From contig NW_017804520.1 of the NCBI RefSeq assembly GCF_001625305.1, positions 1,408,994 through 1,472,993 on the forward strand: 64,000 bases of DNA. Reading direction: 5' to 3'. Made by a program: the position numbers and the translations under genes. Position 1 is the stretch's first letter; each line of letters starts with the position of its first letter. Below the pieces are notes generated by a model. That model was given only the letters and a program-made list of their open reading frames with translations. It had not been told where the DNA came from and made no database searches. This DNA is from Branchiostoma belcheri. Taxonomy: Eukaryota; Chordata; Leptocardii; Amphioxiformes; Branchiostomatidae. Positions 31,141 to 64,000 of this stretch are shown here, piece by piece.

Positions 31141-31990
31141 ATGTGCGCGCTGATGTCATCCATACAAATTACTTGCTGTGGCCTTACCCGGAAGCAGAAA
31201 TTGGAGATCATTGGAGGCCGGATAATTCACCGCTCAAACTAGCTGTTATATTTCGGGTTTCAAATACAGTAGTACAATACAGTAGGTCCGCTATTTCCCC
31301 CAAACTCAGGGAGTCTGGTAGAGACTTGTGAGAGACGATGAAAATTAACATACCGGTTCAAGCCGTACGCGTGCAAGACTGACACGATCGCAAGCCGGTT
31401 ACTCGATACGCTTGTGCTGGCATGCGAGCAAACACGAGGCACGGGAGAGGTCATTGCATGTTTACGTCATACCCGTGTGGACTGGGACGTTGTCTTCTGT
31501 GCTGTTTCCTAACTTGTACTATGAAATATACATTTGTATAATCTTTTTATAAAATATCTTGCCACAGAGACTGCAACTTTGTGACGATTATAAGTTTGTA
31601 GTTTGACAACGAGAGAAGGGAGGGGTTCAGTTGAATTTGGTATAGCCCCTCCCCTAGTAGGATGGCGAAGCCAGGACCATGTGTGTTATATTTATACATA
31701 TCCATGGAGAGTTAATCGCAAACTAGACTCGAAGCAAATGTAGCTTCGGTTCGTTCCGCTCTGATTGTAAGCTTTTTAAATTGGGTCATACACGACCAAT
31801 GAAAAAATAACCCAACAGTCGTTCAAATTGTCACACACAACAAACTTATAATATATACAAAAACGATCTAAAACGACAGATATGCTGGGAGATTGGCCTG
31901 TATCAAGGGGCCTTGTTTTACCTACTGTGTCTTATATAAGATAATGTCAACCTTCCCCCCCCCCCCACCAAGTTTCCTCACCTGTTGCCC
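31140..31990. other. Intron 1 next to the first exon, unassigned
   Basis: No exon or RNA seen. A poly-C run occurs near 31,957-31,970. Confidence 0.4.
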
Positions 31991-31999
31991 TTAACTCAC

Positions 32000-32012
32000 C
32001 TGTTCCAGCCAT
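32000..32012 (-). CDS. CSAD-like: Decarboxylase exon 1 (start codon, residues MAGT)
   Basis: CCGCGATGGCTGGAACAG ends at a strong donor, ACAG|GTGAGT. It encodes Met-Ala-Gly-Thr plus one base that completes Ala5 with exon 2 across a 7-kb intron. The start has G at -3 and +4. Joined to exons 2-15 it gives exactly 493 residues, as in human CSAD. It lies about 180 bases downstream (in gene sense) of a GC box. The 5' UTR extends rightward from 32,012; its end is not known. Confidence 0.6.
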
Positions 32013-53034
<21,022 letters not shown>

Positions 53035-53329
53035 GTAAGGCACCTCAGTCTGTTATCTATACAACATCATGTATCTAGATATCTTCTATATGGTGCTACG
53101 TTTGAAGAGTTATTTCAAAGCTGAATTATTTATTTCAAACCTTGTATGTATAAGTTCCTGTGAAATGCCATGCACATCAAGCCACAAGATTGTACTGTTG
53201 TCTTACATGTAGTACATGTTGTCAGAGAATCTGCCTTGGAGTGGACTGTTGGATGTTTTTCTTACACGATTTGTCACTGTACACACACTTGTGATGTTAT
53301 TATCCCAGTTATACTCACATGCAAATGTT

Positions 53330-53610
53330 ATTTCAGTCTTTCTACTTGCATACACACACTTATATCTAACCTGTAAGGTACATTTGTACAATGTAGAGTG
53401 CTTATACAGTACTGTATTATCATATAGTCATTGGTTATCAGGCCGTAACCTCAAAAGTGGTCAGTTATTAGAATAAACCAAGGACATTTTGTAGAATTTT
53501 GTAAAATGTCCTTGGAATAACCGATCACTTTTTCACTCTTTCTACTTGCATACACACACTTATATCCAACCTGCAAGGTACAATGTAGATTGCTTATATT
53601 AATCAACTGG
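53330..53610. repeat. 60-bp direct repeat enclosing an inverted repeat
   Basis: TTTCTACTTGCATACACACA, then CTTATATC.AACCTG.AAGGTAC, occurs near 53,339 and 53,538. Between them AAGTGGTCAGTTATT...CCAAGGACATTTT pairs with AAAATGTCCTTGG...AATAACCGATCACTT, a roughly 30-bp TIR-like pair around 53,453-53,530. Confidence 0.7.
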
Positions 53611-53614
53611 TAAA

Positions 53615-54325
53615 GGTAGACAGGTAAAGGTAAATCTTGGTTATGAGGAATTTCTCTTAAAATCATCCAATGTTGTGGTTCTGTTTGTACATGTTATATT
53701 AGATGTTTATGTTTGGGTTATGCACTCCCAGAAGCTATAATATTGTGACTAATTTGTGGTAACCCAAGCTGTAACAGCCATGAATTATTTGGTAAGCCAG
53801 TTTTCCCACCTCAGTCAGAAGTTTTTTTTTGTCAGCTATTTCAGAACTAAGGACAGCACCCAATGTAAGAGTAATTTTCGCTGTTTGCGATTTACAGGTT
53901 TAGCATTGTAGACAAGTACATCTGTAACTGAAAATTGTTGTTAACTGATTCTTAACTCTACCTCAAAGTGTGTGAATTTGATTGGGATGTAATCATAGTT
54001 CATGTTTGCAACTTTTCTCTTTTTCCATTTCGAGGTGCTATCATGTTTTAAGAAAGTATACAGACCCCCTGTAGCTTGCTCCTGAGTGTGTTATGCCTCC
54101 CCGATATGGAATCCCACATTTCAAAGTCAGGCTATCGCTGGAGTTAAACGGCACGACGAGGAAGAAAGACTGCTCAGACGTTCCTATCGACCCAATCTTC
54201 CCCCAAAATGGGCCAGACAATTAAGCCGTGCTCCCTGACCTGTGCATGTATGGCCATCATATTTTATGGAAAATGAGATTTGCAGCGCCCCGCTACAGGT
54301 CGTCTGGCGGGATTTGCCGGGAACG
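53615..54325. other. Rab6 intron 2, unassigned
   Basis: Nothing recognised. Confidence 0.4.
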
Positions 54326-54329
54326 GGAT

Positions 54330-54530
54330 CAGGAGCAAAGAATGTATCGTTTGGAAGGATGTACAGACACGTGAAAAATGTCATGTACATGTAGTTTGGA
54401 AGGTTGCACAGAGATGCGAAAATGTATACAATTTGAATTGTATAGAGACGCAAAAAATTTACTGGTTGGAAGATTGTACAGAGATGCAAAAAATGTTTGG
54501 AATGTTGTACAGAGACATGCCTTATTTGCA
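54330..54530 (+). repeat. About 46-bp degenerate tandem repeat
   Basis: TTGGAAG(G/A)(T)TG(T/C)ACAGAGA(T)GCAAAAAAT-like units repeated four to five times. Confidence 0.7.
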
Positions 54531-54534
54531 TCAG

Positions 54535-57500
54535 TGTTTGTCATGTAACTATGATTCCAGCAAAGAAAAACAGAAGTTCTGCTGCAGTACCAAGGAAAAC
54601 TGCCAGGTGGTCCAAAATGTAACCATTTCTTTGATAGATCAAGACCTAAACATATGCAAAATTTCATCACAATCCATCCATGTATTCTTGAGTTATGCTG
54701 CTAAACCACATTGAAACATCCGAATGCTACCAAAAACTAGGTGAAGGTAACAATATTCAGTGCCTCATATACAAGTATTTCTCTTATGTGCTGCTATGAT
54801 AATCTTATGGGCAGAACATTACTAAGGACTTGATCAATAAAAGGAAAAACAAGTTCTGCATCACTACCAAGAAAAGCCATCAGGTGGTTAAAAATTTAAT
54901 AATTCCTTTGACCAAATATGAACTATACCAGTATACAAGTATGTCACTGAAACTTGTCTTGGGAAGAGCCTATTTCATGTATAATGAATTTGCACACCTA
55001 AATGCGTAACAAAGGTGAAAAATACAGAAAAAAGAATATTTGTGTCACCTCACATTCTAAATCTGTCCCAACATTTTATCATCACTTCTTCATGATGATT
55101 CTTCGCCACCCTGGAGTGGGTGTGGCTTCCATCTGTACTCATTTGAGGTTGATAATAGATTTTATGTACATTTAAGTGGCTTCATTTGCAGTATTTTGTG
55201 GTGAATCTGATTATTTTCCATGTTCTTTGATGTTGCTAAAAGCTATATTTAAAAAAGGTAATCTCATTTATTTCATATTAAATTATTCAAAGCTCTGCCC
55301 TGAGTAACACAAGTGATAAAACATGATGTTATGACTTATGTGTACAGTACTAGTACAGGGAATTACCAATATGTGGTACAGATTGTCACATTTTGTAGGA
55401 AAAAAGGGTAGCGACAAGAAGTCTATAATATTTATTATCAACAACTGGCTTAGCTGTCACAGGTGAAACATTGTCAATCAGAATGTACAATGTTAAAATG
55501 ATAGAGTCAGGCATTGAAGGATGAATCTTTTTTCAGGCCTGTTAGATTTTAGGTCAGCCGAATCCTAAGTGTCCTTGGTTTGTGGGTAGGAAAACGATTT
55601 TTCCAGCCGGCTCTAATGTGTATGAAGTACATATGGAAAAAAGCATATGTTCCTCCATTGATGGTGGAGGCATAAAGGGCGGCCAAATGGTGGACAATCA
55701 GTCAAAGTCACATTTATGGGCCGTCTGAGGCACCTGGTGGCAAACAGGTCACCAGATTCATGGAGGAAATCCCAGAATTCTGTGTCCAAATACAGAAAAA
55801 TCGGCAACATTGTACCTTCTACCAGACTCTTTGTCATCGTGTGGTTAACCTTAGGTTGCCTATGGACTACCTGAGTGGATGGTATGCGTATTTCTGCGGC
55901 GTTTTTTTCCGGTTGAAGTATGATTCTTGACAGGACTGACCTCATTGCCTGCAACGTCCAACCAATTTCTATTCAAATGGGTGGCAGTTCTCAGCCTGGG
56001 CACGATCAAGTTATTGTCCCGGCGCCTCAACCTTAAAAGCATGGAAGCTGTCTTGTCACCTGGTACATGTATGAGTGCATCTACTTTATTTTACAATGGA
56101 TGTGTTTTCATGTACATTTACATCATCCCAATCTTACTTTACCTAGAGCTAGTCTCATGGACATAGGATTATATACATAGACGCTATACATGTAAATAGT
56201 GTGCACACTACTGGTTCAATGTACTGTAAAAATTCCTCTAGCTCCAGATATTTTTCCATTAGAAACACATGTACACTGGACCAAAGGTAACTATATCCTA
56301 CCTTACAGCCAGTGCTACACTGTTGGCGACCTTTGGCCAAATTTGTTGGTTAGCAGAAGGTTGTCAAATAAAAAATTCATGCATATTTTTTTTGCCTTAA
56401 AACGTAACCTAGTATGACCTGAGAACAATTGGGCCAATCTTGCCCAAACAAAACTTGTGCAGTGATCGAGAAGATACTGCCTGTATTACTGCTGAAAATG
56501 TCCCTTTTTCCTGCTGTGTAATGCAAAGGACACCAAACCTTTAGTTATGATGCCCCTAGGCTATGTGTCAAGGTACATTCACAGCCAGAATTCAAAGAAA
56601 GTCTGTACCATTTCCAAAATGTCAGAGAACAGAAAACGAGAGCAGATTTTACACACCTAATCTCCCAAACCTGCCCCCCCCTCTAGCTCAGGATAGACTC
56701 TACCCGTGACAACGAGTCTTTCTCCCAGAGAAATCTCACTCTCTGGATAATAAGTCCTGCAGGGTCCTCTACCTCCTGTAACACACGACAGACATCAAAC
56801 TGCACCCTGACAATAGGCATGCATTACCCCGCGGCCGGCGCTATCTACCCAAATCCTCCTCGTACGTATACGTCTCTGGTAGCGACGCCCGAGGCAGCGC
56901 CAATTCCATTAGTTGGTAGTGCCTTGTCACACCTCACAAATTTACTGCCGCAATAACATTGTTCATTGAGCAACAAGTGAGCAGTCGTTAACTTTTGCCA
57001 CAAATTAAAAAAGGGAACCAAAACACCTCTTGAAAAAAGAAACAGTTGAAGTGTGAAGCAGTTTAGGAGAATACATAACCAAATCAATATTCATGCACTA
57101 GTGGAAAGAGTAGTTAATAGGGTAGTTTGTAAACTTAAGTCTGAACTTCGAACTTTTGACTAATTGTGGGGAACTGTTATGTAATCTTTGTTCTGGCATC
57201 AGGACTGGGTGAAATTAAAACATACATCTTGTGTGAGGTAATGGATGCCTGCATTACCGACGATCAGGCCGCCATGTTACGCTCTCTACGTTGTCAATCA
57301 TGGCCCAGGATTCCCTGGGTAGGACCAAGAAATGACGACGTTGTGACTAATGTATATTATCTCCAGCATGCATCCTTCACTTAAGCAGTCCTTGTGAAAG
57401 TTCTGCGACAGAGATAGTGGCTAATTGGGAGATTTATTTTGTACAAGTGGGTGGGATGAAGTAACTGCTTGTTCCTGACAAATGTGCTCAGTTTAACTGA

Positions 57501-57660
57501 TGTAATGTGAGATAAACAACCCTGTTGGCAGATAGTCTGCTGTGATTGGAGGTTGATGCAGCAAGAGAAATGGTTTCAACCAATCACAGCTCCAGTTTGT
57601 TCCTCAATTTAACTTAAAACTTAATTTGATCTACATATAGAAGCAATGATTGGCTTAGCA
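54535..57660. other. Rab6 intron 2, no exon found
   Basis: Searched for the next Rab6 exon (expected start ATIGIDFL) without success. Open frames at 55,613-55,954 and 55,860-56,166 lie on opposite strands and lack recognised domains. Confidence 0.4.
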
Positions 57661-57668
57661 CTGAATGA

Positions 57669-57826
57669 ATCTCCAAGCAGATCTTTCGTGGCTGCAAAAG
57701 ACAGTATCAAATTGGCCAGGCAGTATTCATTAGCCAGACAGGATCCATTGGCCACCCAACGGTGGCTAATAGACACTCCTCTGGCCAATGGATACTGCCT
57801 TGCCACCATATGATCTGCTTGGAGAT
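57669..57826. mobile_element. 158-bp MITE with ATCTCCAAGCAGATC termini
   Basis: Near-perfect terminal inverted repeats ATCTCCAAGCAGATC / GATCTGCTTGGAGAT. The interior has repeated TTGGCCA.GCAGTAT and ATGGATACTGCCT modules. Flanks ACTGAATGA and ACTGATGAA are a possible imperfect duplication. Related to 27,652-27,827 and the fragment at 20,543-20,615. Confidence 0.8.
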
Positions 57827-57829
57827 TAC

Positions 57830-58740
57830 TGATGAATTGCACTGTAACTAAACAACTGAATAAAAAAATTTATCCTTTTACATCAAAAAAATTTATCCTT
57901 TATCGAAATGTATTTTTGCGGCATCATGAATTCACTATAGGTCACCAGGAAAATAAGACCACCACAAACATTTCGAGATTTGCAGTACACGTACATTAGG
58001 TTTTCAAGTTGGGAGCTTTTGTATGTATACATGTGTGTACCTGTATGTACATGATGGATGGCAATGTTGCCTTGTGCTGTAGAGCTTCCCCATACAAGAT
58101 GGGGCAAACAGATAGACGTAATTGTGTTTCCTGGCCAAAACAAACTGCTTTGCCCCAGTCCATTTATTTTACTGTAGAATACAAATGTTTGGAGCATTGG
58201 AAAATGTGCTTATCTCTCTCAGACAGAAGCAGCATCTCTATATATCTTCCTGCCTTTACCACCCAACTAAGCTAGGCACATGATAGCTGCCTGGTATGAA
58301 CAGGCTTCTTGCCAGTGTCTGGTATATATGGAGTATTTTATCTTTACATCTTAAACTTGACATATACATCTGTCTGGGAACAGTAGTATATGAAGTGTAA
58401 TGAAGGGGTAGTAGTGCTTGCTTGCTTATGTGGAGTCCTGGTTTCTCTGGTCTAGAGTCGTTATGACTGTCCATATGTCTCAGTCCCTCATTGCCTGGTT
58501 TAGGTTGTTAACCTCAAGGCCAGTTTCTGTCCGTGTATCAATGGTTTCCTCTGCCCATGCCTGGGAGTCCAGAGCTCCAAGTCAGCAACAATCTCTTCCT
58601 TGCTCCCTCTGAAGGTGTAGTATGTATGCAGTTTTCTCCTGTAATTATTAACACTGGTATGATTTATACTGAATCAACTACTATCTGGAACTCTATATAT
58701 TGATGTAAAACACAAAACTAGTCTGATGTATTTTACAATA
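57830..58740. other. Rab6 intron 2, unassigned
   Basis: Nothing recognised. Confidence 0.4.
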
Positions 58741-58742
58741 TA

Positions 58743-59195
58743 TGCACTTCTAGCAGCCAAAGACCCATTCCAGTTCTGTCCTTGGTGCTGAAAACCCTGT
58801 TATGAGGAATTGTTTGTAGGTCTGTTTACTCTGATATTTTGAGCCCTAAACAGTAGAAGAGAGAAGAATTTCTTCATTGAGGGAGATACACATTTGTATG
58901 TGCAACAAAATATATCACTACATGCACTTCTAGGAGCAAAGACCCATTCTGGTTTTGTCCTTGGTGCTGAAAACCCTGTTATGAGGAATTGTTTGTAGGT
59001 CTGTTAACTCTGATATTTTGAGCCCTAAACAGTTACAGTAGAAGAGAGAAGAATTTCTTCACTGAGGGAGATACACATTTGTTTGTGCAACAAAATATAT
59101 CACTACATGCACTTCCAGGAGCAAAGACCCATTCCGGGCCTGTCCTTGGTGCTGAAAACCCTGTTATGAGGAATTGTTTGTAGATCTGTTATCAA
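58743..59195 (+). repeat. Roughly 182-bp tandem repeat, 2.5 copies, each with an RE1-like motif
   Basis: Units start TGCACTTC(T/C)AG at 58,743, 58,923 and 59,108. Each contains CCTTGGTGCTGAAAACCCTG and TTATGAGGAATTGTTTGTAG. The minus strand at 58,777-58,793 and 59,140-59,156 reads TTCAGCACCAAGGACAG (full RE1 consensus match); the middle copy has one mismatch. Confidence 0.9.
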
Positions 59196-59199
59196 TATG

Positions 59200-61070
59200 T
59201 ATGGGGATAAGTGGCCTTCGTGACCTTTCCTCCCAACCCTAATGGAACAGGGGTGAGCAGGAACAACTTCCCTCCCAGAAATGGCCCCATCACTCGGCGG
59301 ACTTCTGAGTCAGAGGTGGGAAACCGTAATGGAAAAGAGCCATTGACTCCTCTGTCTGTCCAGAACCCAACATTTGTCTTACCATCGGGGAGCTTAAAGT
59401 TACGGCTGGGATTTCAGGAGAGAGCAGGTGATTTTTTTCTTCCAGCCATGCTCCAGTAGTGGTTTCTTAGGCCGTACTAATCTATTTCCCTGGTCCTCAC
59501 ACATTATTGTGTAAACTTAGAGGAAGAACATACAGTAAACTGCATTATGCCTGTATTGTTGACCAAGGTATAGACTTTCCTCTCAGACTCCATAACATAT
59601 TTAGTGAAAACCTTTTGGAAAAAAGATGAGAAGGGAAAGTATATTGTAGAGTGGATTCTTTCCTCATTTACAAATTAACTGACATGTTTCACACTGCAGT
59701 CATCCCTTAGTAAGGCATCTAGAGCCTCATAGTTCCCATTTAGAACTTTTATCCAGCCTGTCTCCACTGAAGCAGCCTAAAATGTCATCCTTGACCTCTC
59801 TCGGTAGTAGTTGGAATATGTTAAGTCCTCCAGCAGTGGAATCTCTTAGTTACTTTACAATGAGGCTTTAATGAAAATGCCTCGGGACAAGCTTAGACAT
59901 GGACTGTTGATGCTCTGATACTTCCTGACTTTGAATTTTTGGTGTCAGGTACCTAGGGTCAAAACAAGTGTGTATCGGATGCAGTACTTACAGATTTGCC
60001 CGAGGGAAGTGGAGAAGGACTTGGAACTTGTTTGCTTACTTCGATCAAAGAAGAAGATCCGATATACTCCAGAGATATACAATGTTTAAAGCCCTATCCA
60101 GAGGGCTTCCTTCCTACAAGCTTAGATGCATGCATACATGTCTGTTTGACACAGTAAGCTGCTGTTTAAAGGAAAAAAAAGCATTTATGCCTGATGCTCT
60201 TATGAACTTGGCCTGGCTAAGCATTTTGTGGCCTTCCTGGATTTGACGTTTTTTGTCAATTCCAGATTGTGAACAATTATTGAATTTTTTGTCAGTTCCA
60301 GAGTGTAAACCTTCAAAGAACCTTATGAACCACAATCCTTTGACGTCAAAGTACAATATTTGGGATAGAATTAAAGGATTTTGCTCTGTTATAAGATGAC
60401 AGATGGCAGAATAGTGTTACGACACCTCACATGTAATGAGTAAGGTTTTCACTCTGATTCTTAAACTGTCGTTGAATAGAGATGAGTTCCCAATTTTCAC
60501 ACAGCCAATGAGTCACAAAGACGGGCGGGAATTTTACGACAGCTGCGGAGCTAATCTACTTTCCACAGCGCGGCTTGAAATGTAAGTCACCATCTAAATG
60601 TCATTACGCGAAAATGTTCCATAATTTACCATTCTGCCATATAATAATGTTCTGGCTCATCACAGATTTTGAATTAACATGAACATATTGCCTTTGATTC
60701 ATGATAATTGAACTGGAATCAGGGTTCAGGGCTTCAGGCACTCATCAACATAACAGTCATGTAGAGGAAGGCTCACTGAGTGTTATCTTTTACTTAAAAT
60801 TATACAGGAATAGCCTTTATCGTGAAAGTTCCTCTTTGTTAGTAAAACATAAATTTCATTTCATTTTTATTTATTTACCCAGGGTAAAACATCGCCGCAA
60901 GGGCGTTTTTCAATGTTCCCTGCGGACATATACATTTACAAAATATAGTTATTAGCTTAAAATAACAAACAGGAAAACAAAGGTACAACGAAGCTTAATT
61001 GCAAAAATAAACCAATTATTGATTATGAAGGAAGTTTAAACTGTAATTTTCAACACAAGAAGTCGAGAAA
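59200..61070. other. Rab6 intron 2, unassigned
   Basis: A GC-richer patch at 60,490-60,600 and an ACCCAGGGTAAAACATCGCC stretch near 60,880 (possible reversed LINE tail) are the only notable features. Confidence 0.3.
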
Positions 61071-61074
61071 TCGG

Positions 61075-61180
61075 ACTTACCCAAATTTTGGACTCTACAA
61101 CTCCAGTCTTTGTCAAGGAATGAGCAATCCACTGCTTCAGTGACATCACGTTATGCAGATGAGTTGCAGAAAGTCTGTGG
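61075..61180 (+). repeat. Second copy of the 42,629-42,760 repeat
   Basis: Shares ACAACTCCAGTCTTTGTCAA, GGAATGAGCAATCCAC and GTTGCAGAAAGT. Confidence 0.8.
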
Positions 61181-61639
61181 CGCCCCCCGTCTTGTGTTGA
61201 GGGATGGTTGTAATGTCCTGATGTATATGGCCTGTTTAATACCTTGTGCAAAAAATATCTTGTTCTGTGTCCAAGATTCTTACATTGTCCAATTTCTTCC
61301 TTGGAAATTACTGTTCAAACTTCCTTTATAGCCTTCCCCTTTTGTTACTTATGAAGGGTTGAAAAATACTTCATTTCAATCAGGCTGTCAAAGTGCACTT
61401 CAGCAGATATATAATGGGTACTGCCAGGTTATGAAAATGTTGATCTTGAAGAATGGGTGCGAAGACGTTGAGCGTTGTGGCAGAAAGTTATAACTGATCA
61501 AAAGTTACATCGTCAAGATGAAAATTTACTCCAGCCTTCTTGATCAGGAAGTACAACGTGTGCTACCAGGTTATGAAAATGTTGTTCAGGCTTGAAGAAT
61601 CACTACCAAGAAGTAAAGACATCGTGGCAGAAAGTTATA

Positions 61640-62150
61640 ACGCTACATTGTCAAGATGAAAATTTATCCCGGCGTACTTAATAAGGTAAGTATTTTTCCC
61701 AAGGTGATAAAAAAACGGATATTGGCTCCCATGGGTGAGAGGTATAAATTTGTCAATTGTAGTACGGAAGCAATAAAGCCGTGATTGGATGATGAACAGT
61801 TTAATTACTTCATTACGTGGTGAAAAGTTAGCCGATAGTATCGTAGCGCTGCTCGCTGACATTTAATGCGTCACAGCGGCGGGCAAGTCTACCGTGGCTG
61901 TCAGGAACCCCCCCGGGGCATCATCAGCGGCGGTCGTAAATTTGGAAAGGTTTATTGCGGCGTTTGGGGATTTCTCTCCACTTCTACGTTAAGGGCGTGT
62001 CTGCGACTGTCTTATCGGAACAGCGAGGAGAAAATTTACCCTATCCCGTGCAAAACGTTAGGGTTGATAGTCTATTATGCTATTTATGGTAACATGAATT
62101 ACAGCTGTTCTGCAAGAATTGCAAGATTTACTGACACAGTAGATCTGATG
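61640..62150. other. GC-richer block, function unknown
   Basis: A CpG-containing stretch (61,860-62,060) with a 95-codon plus-strand frame starting MRHSGGQVYRGCQEPPRGII. No domain is recognised; it may be conserved non-coding DNA or chance. Confidence 0.25.
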
Positions 62151-62154
62151 TAAC

Positions 62155-64000
62155 ATGTCCGCAATTATAAAAGAATATTGTGAGAAATTGTTGTTTTACA
62201 ATTTGATTAGTTGGGAGCTCAGTTTTTTTAAACATTAATTTTTCTTGAAGATAGATCGAAAACAATTTTTTCCTGGAGTAACCCAAATGCATGAGAGGTT
62301 GTTTCAAGCAAATTCCTAGTTAGCCTATTCCCTACCAAGAACACATTTGGTGCATTGATACACCTACATGTACACCACTGTTAGCTATGGGAGTATTTGG
62401 TTCAACGTGCCCCACTACAGGAATAATAATGGTATGGTAAGGAACTACATGTACATGTTTGTTGGTTCATGTATGCTGACAGTGAATGATTTCTACCCAA
62501 TATACCTCTAATTCAGAAGACATACAAGCTACCTTATACACTGTCAGGGGGAGAAGCAATCAAAAAGCTTCAGCAATACGGCAAATTTCTCAACAGAAAC
62601 TCATCAGAAACTCTTCAAAGACAGTGGGTGCAGGTATACATGTATAGTACACTGGCAAAGTACTGGTTTAGTATTTTGCTGACATTCTAAGTGGTATGAA
62701 GACAAAAGAAACTTACTCAGTCCATTAGTTTTATGGTCAGTCATAAAAAGACTTGGTAGGAAGCAGGATTATGACGGGAAAGATGTCCTCTTTGTCTTGA
62801 CAGTCCAAAATAAGGAAGCCAGCAAAGGATCATTTCCAAACTGGTAATAGTTATGTCTTCAAGCAACAACTTCAAGAAATCCTTTTGCACTAAGAAAGGT
62901 TGTGACTCTCATATTTTTGTATGAAACGAGACATTACAGTTAATGTTCATTTACATGTAGCAGCTTTACAAATCTTGCTTCAGTGAGTACAATATTTTCC
63001 AGAAAACTCTATTTTTATGAACTGCCAGAAGCTTAAGGGATTCCAGATAAAACCTGCATTTATTGATTATAGAAAGTCTTCTCGGGATGAGAAATCCCCT
63101 GATATAAATTAGAGAAATTCCATATTGGAGCTCGGAGGGTTTGAAGAGTGTAGTAATACCCCAGATGAGTGTATATCCAAGACCTGTGTAATGCAGTCGT
63201 AATTCTGAGGGAATTGTGTGCAGGCATCCTGTCGTAAATTTTTAGCTGAGTTGCGTCTCTTGAGTACTGTAGCGGGTACAGAATAGTAGAAACATTTGTT
63301 TCTGAGATGGTAAATTACGGAAGCTCTGCCAAATATTTGCACATATTGCTGTGGTTTTAACCATGTTTCCTTGAGTTATCCCCCCAGAGTATTGTAAAAG
63401 AGTGAGGAATAGTAAAGAATCATTCATCTTCAGAAACTGCTCACTACAAAAGCCCCCCTCCCAAGTGTTGTAGATTTATCTAATATGTAGATGAAAGGAA
63501 ATTCTCTGTAGATGTACCTTTGATAAATGGCTGCACACATTGTTAACGGCAGTGTGGTATTTTTCATGATTTGCCCACAGGGTGGTGTCTTACAGCAAGC
63601 TGTTTTTTCAAGCTGTCAGTTGGCCTTGGGCACCTACATGTATACCCATTTTCTACCTCCATGGTATATCATACTGATATAACAAGAAAGTAATTCACAA
63701 ACTAGAAGTGCTTGAAAATTTCCACAATCATACACAAATGTGTACTTTATCATTATTATTATTATTATTTATGATGTTAACATGCACATATATAACCTCA
63801 GTTCAGGTACAGGGTACATAATTATTAAAATATTTTTGTTTACAGCACTGCTTATTACCACCTGATGATTTACTTGATTTTCTTAACAGTTACTAATCAG
63901 TTAAGATTTATGCTTTATAATAATATAACATCTACTTTATCAGCAGGGCAGCTGTTAGTAGGTTGTTAACAATTTTACGAATGAGTGAACGTTGTTATGT
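62155..64000. other. Rab6 intron 2 to window end, unassigned
   Basis: AT-rich with a (TTA)n run near 63,748-63,768. No Rab6 exon or other gene found. Confidence 0.4.

Noticed and set aside
53041-64000. Search for Rab6 exon 3 (ATIGIDFL...)
   Set aside because: No matching codons with an acceptor were seen; the exon probably lies beyond the window.

Overview
The window is animal nuclear DNA: intron-rich, gene-poor and full of short repeats and small DNA transposons. Rab6 exon structure with metazoan-level conservation, many non-autonomous DNA elements and unmerged allelic sequence around an assembly gap all fit a highly polymorphic invertebrate chordate. Amphioxus (Branchiostoma) is my best guess, but that is inference. 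There is no operon, phage, CRISPR array or other prokaryotic system.

Two genes are well supported, lying head to head. The left gene (minus strand, about 3.2-32.0 kb) is a PLP-dependent acidic amino-acid decarboxylase of the CSAD/GADL1 family. Fifteen coding exons splice in perfect frame. With the short first exon at 32,000-32,012 they encode 493 residues, the same length as human CSAD, with the PLP lysine at residue 304. The right gene (plus strand) is the small GTPase Rab6. Exon 1 (33,595-33,664) and exon 2 (52,976-53,034) give the first 43 residues; a 19.3-kb intron splits the P-loop, and the remaining exons lie beyond the window. About 1.6 kb containing a GC box, an E-box and a CRE separates the two start codons and looks like a shared or divergent promoter. 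A doubtful TATA-driven mini-gene sits at 0.7-1.1 kb.

Most other structure is mobile or repetitive. It includes two TIR elements with TTA target-site duplications (2.2 kb at 46.9-49.2 kb and 362 bp at 40.1-40.4 kb), each with its empty site visible inside the window. A larger TIR element at 39.15-40.84 kb carries a transposase-like N-terminus and spans an assembly gap. There are hAT-like and Mutator-like MITEs, two tRNA-derived SINEs, a LINE 3' end and several tandem arrays. The most intriguing regulatory-looking signal is a set of sequences matching the vertebrate RE1/NRSE (REST-binding) consensus, both dispersed and in a 42-bp minisatellite inside decarboxylase intron 3.

Layout: 0-3.0 kb, candidate mini-gene and repeats; 3.2-32.0 kb, decarboxylase gene with a 10-kb intron 6 holding a GC-rich island; 32.0-33.6 kb, promoter interval; 33.6-53.0 kb, Rab6 intron 1, rich in transposons; 53.0-64.0 kb, Rab6 intron 2 or beyond, mostly repeats and unassigned sequence.
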